DNA of 64,000 bases from Thalassia testudinum (taxonomy: Eukaryota; Streptophyta; Magnoliopsida; Alismatales; Hydrocharitaceae): NCBI GenBank assembly GCA_037157565.1, contig JAZHRO010000022.1:101614001-101678000 (forward strand), in the 5' to 3' direction. The translations under genes were made by a program, and so were the position numbers. Below are positions 22,539 to 34,276 of this stretch, piece after piece. The notes beneath the pieces were generated by a model that ran no database searches, had not been told where the DNA came from, and was given only the letters and a program-made list of their open reading frames with translations. Each line of letters begins with the position of its first letter. Within the stretch, counting starts at the first letter, position 1.

Positions 22539-22705
22539 AAGGTCGTCCCGAGAAGTGAATCAACTGACTGGAAAATAACCAATTCACATGTCTATAAATA
22601 GAGTAGCCACCACAACATATCTTTTGACATGAGCTCTTAGACGTTTTCGTTAGGTATCGTTCCATATTGACGTGTTTCGTTTTGTTTTGCGTCTCCTTGC
22701 AGGAG

Positions 22706-23913
22706 ATGCCTCGTCGCGGGACTGGCGAGACGGGCTGCGGGCGCGGCCGAGGACGAGGTCGGCGAGGTGGGCGTGCCATTGCCGACGCCTCAGTGGACCA
22801 GCCACTACTCCCGGGCATATAGGCCCAGGACCTCCCCCAACTGATATGGGACATTGTGCGAGGGGAGCTCCACGCACCGCCTCGAGTGCCTCCCCCTGGG
22901 GCTGCAGAGGGGGAGTCCTCTGTGGGACCACACGACGGACGCGGCGCTGGACACGGGGGAGGGGATGGGCTGCCACCGCCACCCCCACCTTCCTTCGATA
23001 CTTCTGTGCACGAGGCACCTTTGCCTGGAGGTGCACTAGCATCTCCACTGCAGCGCCACTCCGAGCTCTTCGGACAGTTCCGGAAGCTGAAGCCCCCCTC
23101 CTTCAAGGGGGATGAGGACCTGACCGAGGCAGAGGACTGGCTCGAGCAGCTGGGGAAGATTTTCGACACCCTTCGCCCCGGGTGGAGTGTCGTGTGGCCT
23201 TTGCCAAGTACCAGCTGGAGAGTGCGGCACACAGGTGGTGGAGGGCGGTCCGGGGACAGGAGAGGGACGAGCCGACCTGGGACCGGTTGGTCGCCCTCTT
23301 CTGCGAGCAGTACTTTCCCCAGACGTGGCAGGACCAGAGGAGGCGGGAGTTCCACACTCTCCGCCAAGGGACGATGACCGTGAGCGCGTACCGCACGGGT
23401 TTCGTGGAGCTGTCCTGCTTTGCAGCGACAGCGGTAGCCACTGAGGAGGAGTGCCTTTGGAGGTTCACTGAGGGGCTCTGGCCTGCGATTCGGGGGTATG
23501 TCAAACCCCTGAAGCTGCCTACGTTTTCAAGGGTGGTGGAGGCAGCCATGACCTACGAGGAGACCAACCCGTCCGCGCGAGACACTGACGACGGGCGGAA
23601 GAGGCCCTTTCAGCCAGACTTTTCACAGGGCCGGCGAGAGAGGAGACACGTGGCGTTCGCAGGAGAGCCGTCACGTTTTGTAGGGCCATCAGTGGCCTTT
23701 GGGGGCCCTCGACAGGGGCAAGTCGCCAGCACCGGACCCCCGCCCAGTCGACAGCAGAGACCCACTAAGGGCGGGAGTTGGGTTCCCCTCTGTTACCAGT
23801 GTGGCCAGCCGGGCCACATCAGGAGGGACTGCCCGTCTAGGGCGGGAGGTCAGCAGATACTTCTCGCGCAGAGCACTGGAGGGCGCACAGGAGGCTGCGG
23901 TTCCCAGGCGTGA
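22706..23913 (+). pseudogene. Tekay gag (capsid/nucleocapsid), broken
   Basis: An ATG at 22,706 opens an Arg/Gly-rich head; an in-frame TAG appears at about 22,820. Capsid signature ELFGQFRKLKPPSFKG and EAEDWLEQL follows; near 23,180 a small deletion shifts the frame; then FAKYQLESAAHRWWRAV, FCEQYFP and FRTGFVEL-like text, and the knuckle CYQCGQPGHIRRDC near 23,790-23,830. One stop and one shift disable it. Confidence 0.87.
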
Positions 23914-23973
23914 GGAGGAGGACAGCAGTCACGAGAAGGGTACCGGCCAGCACCTGCCCGTCCGACGCAGAGT

Positions 23974-24564
23974 GTGGCTGCTTCGTCCGCACCTAGAGCT
24001 GAGGGGCGTATCAATGCCCTGACACACAGGGATGCCAGAGCTTCGGGATCGGTGGTTTCAGGTATGGTTTCAGTTTCTGGCAGACTCGTTTACACACTTT
24101 TCGATTCCGGTACTACGCACTCGTTTGTCGCAGCCAGTTTCGCAGTTAGTTTGGGCCAGGATTATATGCTGTTAGAGAATCCGTTAGTAATCAGAGGTCC
24201 GAGTGGTCAGCTGTTTGTAGCTGAGGAGGTGTACACGGATTGCGAGGTCAGCGTCGGGGGACATAGCCTGCCAGCTGACTTGATTATGATACAGATGGAG
24301 GACTTTGGCGTAATTCTGGGGATGGACTGGCTGTCCGCTTACCACGCCTTGGTAGACTGTTTTGAGAGGAAGATTGTCTTCTCCATGCCGGAGTTTCCTT
24401 CTTTCGAGTTTCACGGACAGCTAGTGGACGGAGGCTTCAGGTGCATTTCGGCACTTCGGGCGGCAAGACTTTTGAGCCAGGGGTGTGAGGGTTTCCTAGC
24501 TTGTGTGGTGGCAGAGCCCATCCCTGTGGCAGACTTCCAGAGCATCCCGATGGTCAGAGAGTAA
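23974..24564 (+). pseudogene. Tekay aspartic protease and linker
   Basis: Open frame with LVYTLFDSGTTHSFVAASF (active-site DSG), LGMDWLSAYHALVDCFERK and CISALRAARLLSQG. It ends at a TAA just before DVFPDELPG, where the parent element would have read straight into reverse transcriptase. Confidence 0.88.
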
Positions 24565-24570
24565 CCTGAT

Positions 24571-25081
24571 GTGTTCCCAGACGAGTTACCAGGACTGCTG
24601 CCGGAGCGTGAGATCGAGTTTGAGATCTCACTAGTACTAGGGACCAGCCCCATCTCCACCGCACCACACAGGATGGCACCACTTGAGCTACGAGAGCTCA
24701 AGTCTCAGTTGCAGGACCTTTTGGAGAAGGGTTTCGTTAGGCCCAGTGCGTCTCCCTGGGGAGCCCCGGTACTGTTTGTGAAGAAGAAGGATGGTACCCT
24801 ACGCCTTTGTGTGGACTACCGACAGCTGAATAGGGTCACCATCAAGAACAGATATCCGCTGCCGAGGATCGACGACTTGTTTGACCAGTTGCAGGGTCCC
24901 ACGGTGTTCTCCAAGATCGACTTGAGGTCTGGATACTACCAGTTGAGGATCAGGGAGGCAGACGTCTCCAAGACAGCTTTCCGCACCCGGTACGGACACT
25001 ACGAGTTTTTGGTCATGCCGTTTGGGCTGACCAATGCCCCCGCTGCTTTCATGGACCTGATGAACCGGGTGTTTAGACCGT
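24571..25081 (+). pseudogene. Tekay reverse transcriptase, first part only
   Basis: [90 protein letters not shown] and NRVFRP, then the sequence leaves the family at 25,081 before the FIDD catalytic motif. Truncated; no activity possible. Confidence 0.9.
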
Positions 25082-27731
25082 TGTGGTGGTTACTCTAGTT
25101 ACAAGCACGTGAATTGGTTATTTTCCAGCTGAAACGGTCGGCGACAACAATGACTAGGTTTTGCTATAGCGTTGTAGTAAAGCTAGTTATTGCCATCATT
25201 TCAAATATATATATATATATTACTCGGGAATAACAATTCTCCCGAGGTCGAACTCAGGGAGCAAGTCGTATTCTAGAGATATACATGTTCTATTACAAAA
25301 ATAAAGAGAGAGAGAGAGATGAAAGTTTGGCTTCTTCTTCTTCTTTTCTTGCTTCTTGCTTCTCTTCTTCTTCTGCTTTCTGTTTCTTCACTTGGCTGCT
25401 CCTTCTCTCTTCTTTTCTTCTTCTTCTTTGTCTTCACCTGTCTTCAGGACGTCGTCTGATTTTCCAATCAGACAACTTAACCCGCGGATGCTACAGTGTC
25501 GCTTCAGTTCTTCTTCTTCCGCAGTCCTTCTTCTTCACCTGTGCCTGCACGCTCAAGAGTTCAGCATCAGAGTGCAAAAACCTATCTATCCACCCCCCCC
25601 CCCCCCGGCGTCTCTCTCTCTCAGAATTCGCTCTTAGGACAGCTCTCCCAGAGCAACCGGGTAATCGGGTACGCGGGTCGCGCCCGGGTCCAGGCCCACC
25701 GGCGTGCGGTGGTGGGCGAGGAGTGCAGGTCGGGCTTAGTCGGGTCGGGTCGGCCGGATCCGCGTGATGAGCTCGCGGACGGGCCGGGTGAAGCGGTGTG
25801 AGAGGGACCTCACCCCGTGTGCTGAGGCGATAAGCCTACAGCACTTTTCCAATTTATCTTACGGCGCTCGCTCACAATCTTCCGAGGTGGGACTAAATGT
25901 CCTACCCCAATGTGAGCGCCCGTGCGGAGAAGGCAGCGAGCAGTTGAGGGCCAATGCGAGGGCTTCGCGCGAGGACTTCGCCTCAGCTGTAGCCTGGCAC
26001 TTCGCGAAGTCACCCCACGCAGCCTGGGAACCTGATCTAGGCGTGGCGTGCCTGGAGCAGCAGGTAGGCGGAGCTTCTTCACTCGTCAATGGCGGCGGCG
26101 AGCACAGACCCTGTTTACAACAACATGGCCTCTCGGCCTAATCAGATATGCGGAGGACCTTCGCCGTGGCACGGCGAAGGTGGTCGGAGGGTCTGCAGGG
26201 GGCGTGGTGGAGCAAAAGGGTCGCCCTAGGTCAAACTGCGGGCGGAGAAGTGGGTGTGTTCGGTGGATCTGCAGAGGGCGTTTGGTGGGAAGTGGAGGGG
26301 AGGAAGAGGATCAGGGTGAGGAGGCGGAGGTTATGCACAGGTCGGCGAGCCGTGTGGGGTGCTGGAGCGATGGGAGCGGTTCGCCGGAGTTTGGCCGGAG
26401 GTGGAGAAGGTGAGGGTGATCGGTGGGAAATCGGTGGCGACAGTAAGGGCTTTCAGTATGGAAAAGAAAGAGGGGAGGAAGAGGAGAAGTTTTACCTACT
26501 AAGCTGGACGAGGAGGGGTTGGCGCTGGCGACAGTCGTATCGACTGTCGCCGGAGAAGAAATTGCCCAGAGGAAGGGGCAGCGGCGAGGAGAGGGCCGGA
26601 GAGGCGCCAGCTGGGTGCAGCGTGACGCGGAAAGATCGAGGGAAGGTAACCCTGCTGCTAGTAGTGCGGCAGGGTGACTAGGAGGAGGAGAGGCCGCCGG
26701 AGCAAGGGGGCGTCTGTCGGAGTGGGAAGGGAGGAATTGAGGGGGTGTCTCCGTCAGATCCGAGCTGGGAAGAACGGCGGAGCGACGGGGGTATTTATAG
26801 GGGCAGAACCAGAGAGGAGGGCGGAAGGAGACGATGTGTCCCCCTCGCCGGAGGACGCCGGAGGAAGGATACCCATACCGTCTGTGCGTTCGCACGGCCG
26901 GTATGGGTGGGTGCAGCGCTCAGGGGGGTGTCCCTGCGGTGGCTGACGACGTAGGGTACCCCCCATTGACTTACCAGGGCCCCTCCCTCACCCTGCGCAG
27001 CGCCATGCTCCGCGCAAGGTCGCCGGAGCAAGGCGCTGCTCAGGTTTTGCAGGAGGGACCTAAACGCAAAGAACGAAGGAGAGTTAGGGGCCAAACTGTG
27101 AGGGTTCAAAAGTTGCGGGCCAAAAAGTAGATATATGAGGACCAAAGTGTAAAGTTGGTCAAGAAGGTTTCTTCTTAGGCCCAAGTTTTTATACATGACT
27201 AATTAGGACCTAAGGATTCTGATGGTGAATTTTATTTCTAGATTAAACCTTGTTTGAATGATCAATTTACGTAAAAACCCAAATTAAGTTGTTAATTGGG
27301 CATGGTTCTCAATGCAGGTCAAAATGGGTTCCTAAGGTCAAATTGAAAGTCCTAAACCCTAGAGATTATTTTTATATGAATTTTAGAGGGATTTAGTTGA
27401 TTTTTAACTCGCGTCGAACCATGTGAATTGAAGTGGGTTTGTTTTTTAGGGTTACAGGATGTCATTTAATTCCTTGGAGTTGCTGTAGCCCTTATTGAGT
27501 CATCTCATCCCACTTTTCTTCTTATTAGGTTATTTTGACATATGTTTGGATCCTGAGTTACCCTATTTTCAGATCGGATTGGTGAAATTACATTTTTACC
27601 CCTTAGTTTCTATTTTCTTTGCAAACTCAGAATCTCTCTGAGCCAAGCCTTTCTAGAGTTATGTAGGAGCTTTTTCTTGCATATCAGGGTTAAATGGTGC
27701 TAGTTTAGGATTTGTGACGATGTTCTCATCA
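25082..27731 (-). mobile_element. Isolated LTR-B, minus strand
   Basis: About 2,650 bp. On the minus strand it starts TGATGAGAACATCGTCAC (27,731) and ends AACCACCACA (25,082). It has the family landmarks: USE-like box (25,893-25,883) and TATA-like box (25,857-25,850), TTC-rich tract (25,330-25,440 on the plus strand), C10-11 run near 25,600. Its flanks belong to two different Tekay elements in opposite directions (RT on the left, leader on the right) and share no target repeat, so this is not a clean insertion. Confidence 0.85.
25850..25893 (-). promoter_or_regulatory. USE-like and TATA-like pair in LTR-B copy 2
   Basis: On the minus strand GTCCCACCTCG (one mismatch to the plant USE), a 25-base gap, then ATAAATTG. 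Same arrangement as the other four copies. Confidence 0.45.
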
Positions 27732-27779
27732 CCAGCTAGTTGGTTCACTTCTCGAGACGACTTTGCTTTGATACCATCT
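27732..27779 (-). other. Leader and primer-binding site of the outer Tekay element
   Basis: TGGTATCAAAGC on the minus strand (27,776-27,765) is one base from the initiator tRNA-Met primer site; it abuts the 5' LTR end at 27,780. Only about 35 bases of leader remain before the inserted LTR-B. Confidence 0.88.
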
Positions 27780-28996
27780 TGTTACGACCCGGTTCCCGGA
27801 TCCCTACAGGACACGAGACCAGACCGACTCGACTGATCCTAAGACCTAGTCGTCCAACGAGAAAGTAGCCAAAAAGCAGTAAAAATAAACCACATTCACC
27901 ATACAAGTAACTAACAGTAACAAAAGTGCAGCAGTAAAGAAATAAACTATTACAGTACACGCCACCACAACGGTAGAGAATTTAAAAAGGTACAGGAATA
28001 AAGTTTAAAATAAACAAGTATAGAAGTGTAACAAAAATACTCACTACAACGGAAACGGGGTACAAAAAAAGGGTACAACTTCTGGGCTCTTCTAGGCCCA
28101 GCACCCTCTGCAGCCGTAGGCTCTGGCTGCTCAACACCTGGACCTGAAAAATGTTATGAGTACAACATGTCAGCGAACATTGAGTAGAGTGGCAACCAGC
28201 TATCTAAAAATAGTAAAGGTGGATAGGTAGCTGTTGTTTTCAATTTCTTTCTTTATTTAACTAATTATTCTTTCTTTCATCACTGGGTTTATTTATCAGG
28301 TCTTTTTCCTGATCTCGAATGCTCCTCGTGGGAACGATCTTGATTGCAGCCTTTTCCGAAGAGTAGAAGTAGCTCGTGGTGCTCTCCTAGCCGGGAGAGT
28401 CCCCCGTGGTGATCCTACACTCAGCCAACCACTCCAAGGTCACTGACAGACGTAACGGTGACTACGGCATACGCGATAAATGCACGGGTAGTTACCTCGC
28501 ACTGGCACGCGGTCAATCGTTTCCTTTAACGGGTGCGCCCAAAGCACAGCATGGAACCAGTATAGGGCATAGCCCTCTCAGTAACAGGAGTCTAGCCCCT
28601 AAGAATCAAACAGGGGTCTCACCCCTCCACAGTTCGCATACCCTCGCCTGATTACCTTGGTTTGCCCAGTGGGCCTAACAAGTCGGTGTAGGACGGCTAG
28701 CTGAACCCTGGGCCCCGTGAGGTGGCTAGCTCTCTCCTTACACTAGTAGCTCTCCCCGGTACTGTGCACGCGAGGGCTACAGAGTCGGTACAAAGTGGCC
28801 AGTCCTAACCCCGGGTCCCAACCCTAGGGTATCTAGCTCCGCTCTGCACTAAACAGGGGGACAATTGCTCTCCTTGGTACTCTGAACTCAAGGGCCAGCT
28901 CACTTCTCCACTCTCTTTTCCCGTTCCATTCCATATATTTTCCAGGAGTTCTACTCCTAATTCCCTGTAGGATTCATGCTCATGTTTTCCAGGCTA
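27780..28996 (-). repeat. 5' LTR of the outer Tekay element, proximal part
   Basis: Matches 11,362-12,548 of the 3' LTR. It ends at 28,996 in TTTTCCAG where the Athila-type block begins; it continues at 47,409. Confidence 0.88.
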
Positions 28997-30849
28997 TGAT
29001 GAGAACCTCATCATAAACCCTAACTAGCACAATCTAACCCAAATATGTTAGAAAAAGCTCCTACATGAACCAAAGAAAGGTTTAACTCAGAGAATTCGAG
29101 TTTAAGAATAAAACAAATCACAAGGGGTAAAACTGCAATTTCACCAATGCAGTTTGCAAACAGGGTAATTAAGGGTCAAAACACAGGTCAAACAAGCTTA
29201 ACAATGAGAGTAGGTTGATCTGATCTAAAAAGGATTAGAGCAACTTCTAAGAATTAAATGACATTCTGTAACCCTAAAACAAACCCACTTCAATTCATGA
29301 GGTTCTAGGCAGGATAAAAACCAACTAAACCCTTTAAAATTCATAGAAAAATATTCTCTAGGGTTTAGAACCTTCAATTTGGCCTTAGAGACCTATTTTG
29401 ACCTAAAAAGAGAACCATGCCCAATTAATAGCTTAATTTAGGATTTTACGCAAATTGGCAGATCGAACATGGTCCAACCTAAAATTAAAATTCACCATTA
29501 AAATCCTTAGGATCAAATTAGTCTTGTAGAAAAACTTGAGCCTAAGAAGAGACCTCCTTGACCGACTTTACAATTTGATCCTCTTTATTTACTTTTTGAC
29601 CCTTATCTTTTAAAATCGTTGCATTTAGGTCTCCGACTTTTCATCATTCTTTGCAGAATGGTCCTCCCTGCAACTTCTATGCAGCGCCACACTCTGGCGA
29701 CCTTGCGCGGAGCATGGCGCCGTGCAGGGCAAGGTTACCGTCCTCTAGAACAGAAGCGGGGTTCCCTGCGACGTCCTCCGTCGCAGGGACCCGCCCATGC
29801 CCTCTGTAGACCACCATACCTTCCGTGCGAACACGCGGAAGGTATGGGTGTCCCTTCCAGCCATACTCCGACGAGACAGACCCCTCCGCACCTCGCCCCT
29901 CTCTACGCGCCAAGCCCTTTATAAGGACTGGCAGACCCTGCCGGCTCCTTCAAGCTTTTCTTTGGCGGGGAAACACCTCCTCTTCATCCTTTCCTCCTCC
30001 GTCAGAGGGCCCGAAGCTTCCGGCGAACTCCTCCTCTTCCTCCTCGTCGCTCTACTGCCCAACCTGCAGCAGGGTTTGCCCTGCTCCGTCGCCCGCGCCA
30101 GGCTATACCTGCTGGCACCCTCCGCCTGCTTCCTCATCGCCAAAACCCTCCTCCAGGGCATCTTCATCTCCAACTCCGGCAGATACGAGCCGGCTGCTCT
30201 GCCCTCCCCCTTCGTCGAGTAATTAGGTAGATAGCTTCCTCTCTCCTTCCCTTGTATTTTCCCCCTTTTAAACTGCCCTTTCGACCACCCAACCGCCACT
30301 GTCCAGACCACCTTCTCCACCTCCGATCACCCCCTCCGGTGAGACCATCTCATGACCACAGACACTCTCACACCTCGCCGACCAGCCCAGAAGCTCCCTC
30401 ACACTCCACTCCACCGATCCCCCCTCTCCATTCCCTGCCAAGCGCCACTCGACCACCCCCCGAACAAACCCACCTTTCCGGCCACAGTCTGACCTAGGTC
30501 AGACTGTGGCCGGAAAGGTGGGTTAGGTCAGCCTCTCCATGCACTCCTGCACCCCGCCAACCACTGCACAAGGTTCGCCTCACTCTGACGAAGCTTCCTA
30601 TGTATTCTGACTGGGCTGAGAGGCCGTAGCTGTGATTTCAGGTTCGTGCCCCTCGCCGCCATTGTCGACGAGCTGCAACAGCTTCACCTGTAGCTGCAGG
30701 CACCCTCCAGCCTAGTTGTGCATCCCAGGTTGCGCGGGCAGGAGTCACGAAGACACCCTGGCCCGTAGCTGGGGCGAAGGCCTCACGGGCTGCCTCAATT
30801 GGCGGCTGATCGCTCGCCTACGGACGTCAATTTGGGAGGTGGGACTTTA

Positions 30850-30893
30850 GTCCTATCTCGGAAGTGCGTGGCCAAGCGCCCACACTTAAATTG
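30850..30893 (+). promoter_or_regulatory. USE-like and TATA-like pair in LTR-B copy 3
   Basis: GTCCTATCTCG (two or more mismatches to the plant USE), 25 bases, TTAAATTG. The next TTTT downstream of the expected start is at 31,167-31,170, the same relative place as in the solo LTR. Confidence 0.4.
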
Positions 30894-31194
30894 AAAAAGT
30901 GCCTAAGGCTTATCGCCTTCGAACATAGGGGTCAGGTCCCTCTCCCTCACGCAGCGCGCCACGTGCTCCCTCGCCCTCGGCCATGCTCACGCCCCGCGGG
31001 TCTGGGCAAGATCCGATTACCCAAACCGCGCACTCCTCGCCCACCATCGCACGTCGGTGGGCTTGGTCTCGGGCGCGATACCCGTACCCGATTACCCGGC
31101 TCTGGGAGAGCAGTCCTAAGAGAGAAATCTGAGAAAGAGAGAGATGCGGGGAAGGGTTGGGGTAGGTTTTGCTCTGATCCTTGTGTGAGCGTGC

Positions 31195-31590
31195 AGGAAG
31201 AAAAGAAGAAGAAGAGAGGCGGCCAAAGCCTTAGCCGCTCAGGGCAGCTGAAGAAGAAGAAGACAGGAAGGAAAAGAAGAAGGAAGGAAGAAACAGAAGA
31301 AGAAGAAAAGAAGAAGGAAGGCACTATAGCAAAGCCACAGATGAGTCATCTGAACATAGCATCAGACGTCGGAATCACCACAGCTGCAAAAGGCAGAGAA
31401 GAAAAGAAGAAAAAAAGAAGGAAGAAGACATTGCCGCCAGAAAGAAAGAAAAGAAAAGAAGAACAGAAGAAGAAGAAAGCAAGGAAGAAGAAAGAACAAA
31501 GAACAAAGAAAGAAAGAAGAAGAAGAGAAGAAGAGAAACGGCCAAGGAAGAAGAAGAAGAAGAAAAGAGAAAGAGAAGAAGAAGAAGCCA
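31195..31590 (+). repeat. GAA-rich purine tract
   Basis: Nearly 400 bases that are mostly purine on the plus strand, dominated by GAA and GAAG with few pyrimidines, ending in (CT)n at 31,593-31,610. It is read in one frame as a Lys/Arg/Glu-rich string, which I treat as a by-product. All five LTR-B copies hold such a tract at this place where it is not truncated. Confidence 0.85.
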
Positions 31591-31831
31591 AGATCTCTCT
31601 CTCTCTCTCTTTTATTTTTGTAACATAATAGAGATCTTATTTAGTCTTCTAGGAACATAGTTGCTCCCTGAGTTCAACCTCGGGAAAACCTTGTTCCGAG
31701 TAAAAAATTTTTGGTAGTAATCTGGTAGCCGTTTTGTCTTATGCTATAATGACTGTACTTAAACTATAATAAACATAAAGACACAACAAGACAGAACAAG
31801 GCGGCTTACCACGCATTCTAGCTACCATTTT

Positions 31832-31849
31832 TGGCGCCGTTGCCAGGGA
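31832..31849 (+). other. Primer-binding site (Athila type)
   Basis: TGGCGCCGTTGCCAGGGA, four bases past the LTR end. This TGGCGCCGTTGCC core is characteristic of Athila-lineage elements (tRNA-Asp type primer). Confidence 0.9.
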
Positions 31850-32750
31850 GCAACAGCTATTCTAGAAGCTATAAAATCTCTATTTGTGAGTTTCTAATAA
31901 TCTCTTCTCTCTTTTGTGTGCAGGTACAGGAAAATCAAGAAGCAGCTACATAACAACCACTCCAAGGACAGGTAATTTCTATCCTCCCTCTGTTAACCCC
32001 TAAATTCTAAAGAGGAAGAAAAAGAAAAGAATAAACAATATAGGTATAACCTGTCTTTCATACCTAGTAATAGTTGCATGTTTTCAAAACACTATTCCTG
32101 CACACACTATTAAGGGTATTTAAGGGCTAACACCTTGCCTGAGCCCTAGTTACCCAACAAGGAGTTAACTGGACAAAGTAGAGCCAACATAGGAATTAAC
32201 ACTAGGGTTTTAGAGACACACTTCTTAATCAAGAATTGAGAAATCCCAAAAGAAGTGTGCCTAAGTCATTGTCTGAAAATACCTATTCAAAAAAACCCTA
32301 AGCAATCGGCTCTCTAAAAACACTTGAACCCTAAAAGACAAGACCTAATAAGTTCTCAAAGGAATTAATAGGTGAAGTTGATCCCTTGGGTCAACTAACC
32401 TTCAACTTAGGTCACTTTTTGCACTCAAAAAGCCTAAAGTTCAAGTGAAAATCTAAGCACCCTGATCTTAAACTAAAAGTGGTAGACTTAAGAGGTCAAG
32501 ATCCTCATTCTGGTCTACCTGGAATTTCAGTGACAAGAGAGATCGGGTGGGGGAAACCCTGTAACCCGTGGGGACGCTCTACCGTGTAGGGGTCTTCGCG
32601 GGACTCACCCTCTCTGGCTGCCCAGGTAATTCTCAGGTAGACGATCTTTTGATCAAGAGGTCCATCTGCCTCGAACCTCTATAGTCACCCAACATTTTGG
32701 GTGTCCTGATTGGGTCCAGCACCTGCTAAACTCATCTCTTCCAACAGTGT
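31850..32750 (+). other. Untranslated leader of the plus-strand Athila copy
   Basis: About 900 bases between primer site and gag with no open frame worth calling. The same leader lies on the other strand at 43,579-44,495. Confidence 0.7.
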
Positions 32751-34276
32751 ATGTTTGGTAGGAGGTCCTTGAAACCTCCTTTAGAACTTCACTCCCCTCG
32801 AGGCCGAGCCTCAGTGCCCTTGTTTGAGAAAACAACACTTCACATCGACCTCTCCTCTGACTCCGAACCCAACTCACCTTCTTCTTCCACAATGGCTCAG
32901 CCAGTTAAGGAAGAGAATAATCTGGAGCACCAGCGACTCAATGACCTCTTCCAGAACATTGTGCACCCACCGTAGTGTCCTATGATGCGGGATCATTACA
33001 ATCCTGTTGCGGTGGCCATTGAGCCTCGACTCAGAATCCTGACTGGAGGACCTGATTCTGAATTAAAGCCCAATATGATTCATGCCATACCTAAATTTCA
33101 TGAGCTTAATTCTGAAGACCCCTTCCAGCACATCAAACAGCTAAAGCATCTGGCCCAGACTTTTGGGTCAGATGCACAAAATCGGGACATTCTCCTCATG
33201 AAGATGTTCTCCTTCTCCCTTATGGACAAGGCCGCTCATTGGTACCAAACTCAGACCCGGCCGATCAACAATTGGGAAGAACTTTAGTCTGAGTTCTTGA
33301 AGAAGTTCTTTCCCGTTGGTCGGATCAAGGCCTTGCGCCATCAGATTACCCACTTCACCCAGCAACCGGGAGAACCTCTCCATGAGGCATGGGATCGCTT
33401 TCAGGATCTCATGAGAAAGTGCCTCCATCACGGAGTTCCTAAATGGGAACAAGTCTAGTCTTTTTACCAGGGACTCCGTGAGGATATTAGGCTTTTCGTC
33501 AATGCAACTTGTGGAGGGAATATCATGGGTCAACATGAGGACACCGTGTGGGAGATTCTCGAAAACATGTGCGAGAACTCCATCAACAATGACTCCATGG
33601 GATTATTCGACAGGACGAATACCCGTGCATCGACGAACCTTAGGGGAGCACACGAGATGCAGGGCCTGTCCACATCAGTCGACTTGGAATTGATGGCCAG
33701 TCGATTGGACAAGGTCTCTATCATCGAGAAGAAGGTGGACGAGCTGACTCAGCACTTGCAGCGAGCCACCTTTGTGCATAATTCCTTTGCACAGCCTCCT
33801 TCCACACGGGAAACTGTGCAAAACATTCTCCACCGACCTTCTCCTGGGATGGATCCATATCCATCCCCATCTGATTCTCGGATCGGAGGGTCATCCGATC
33901 CTTTTTATACCAACCAGGGGAATTCCATTCCCCCATTCTCTGATTCTTTCGAGGTTCCTCAGACCTGCGAAGACCTCAACGCCATCTAGAATAATCCTTT
34001 CTCCAACACCTACAATCCTGGATGGCGCAACCATCCCAACTTCCAGTGGGCGGGAAATTCCCAAACCCAAAGACCACCCTTTCAGCCCCGTCCACAACCA
34101 CCTCGTCCTTACCAGCCACCTCAGCCACGGCCCAACCCTACTTATTCATCAGGGCCAAACCAGGACCAAATGTCCCTCATCCTTCAGACTCTGGCTGGCA
34201 TTTAAAGAACGAATGCGGCTATTCAGAAACAACACACGGATGAATTTACAGAGGTTCAAAATCAATTGGCCCACCA
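32751..34276 (+). pseudogene. Athila gag, plus-strand copy, with stop codons
   Basis: Starts FGRRSLKPPLELHSPRGR and runs MIHAIPKFHELNSEDPFQHI, MFSFSLMDKAAHWYQT, FLKKFFPVGR, LREDIRLFVNATCGGNIMG and DKVSIIEKKVDELTQHL. The frame stays the same throughout but is cut by stops at about 32,973, 33,286, 33,457, 33,988 and 34,203. Against the minus-strand copy, four of these five are C-to-T changes in CAG or CAA codons. The gene ends at 34,276 within the NQLAHQ region. Confidence 0.88.

Larger units (their letters stand above)
19773..25081 (+). mobile_element. Tekay-type Ty3/gypsy element, plus strand, 3'-truncated
   Basis: 5' LTR (19,773-22,523), primer-binding site, gag, protease and the first part of reverse transcriptase, then an abrupt end at 25,081 in the RT palm where an LTR-B copy begins. 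The LTR starts TGTTACGAACGCGG, exactly at the end of a minus-strand gag fragment, so it inserted into the older Tekay element. Its right half and 3' LTR are gone. Confidence 0.88.
28997..31827 (+). repeat. 5' LTR of plus-strand Athila-type element (LTR-B)
   Basis: About 2.83 kb, TGATGAGAACCTCATCAT ... CTAGCTACCA. Landmarks in the usual order: AT-rich U3 start, USE-like GTCCTATCTCG (30,850-30,860), 25-base gap, TTAAATTG, AGGGGTCAGGTCCCTC (near 30,925), GCTCTGGGAGAGC (near 31,100), and nearly 400 bases of purine-rich GAA tract (31,195-31,590) ending in a CT repeat. Confidence 0.88.
28997..34276 (+). mobile_element. Athila-type element, plus strand, 5' part only
   Basis: LTR (28,997-31,827), a primer-binding site, leader, and gag up to 34,276, where the sequence switches to the reverse strand of the LTR of the neighbouring Athila copy. 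No protease or pol. Confidence 0.88.

Noticed and set aside
22519..23367. 282-codon minus-strand frame over the Tekay gag
   Set aside because: Antisense of a GC-rich gag; Pro/Arg/Ser-rich with no domain.
22519..25081. A functional Tekay element
   Set aside because: A stop and a frame shift in gag, a stop before RT, and truncation before the catalytic FIDD.
30917..30931. TTCGAACATAGGGG as a tRNA B box, suggesting a tRNA gene
   Set aside because: No matching A box or cloverleaf, and the bases do not fit the B-box consensus.
30864..31628. Open frame of 254 codons, Lys/Arg/Glu-rich
   Set aside because: It is the GAA purine tract of an LTR read as protein. Composition alone keeps it open, and the other LTR-B copies do not preserve it.
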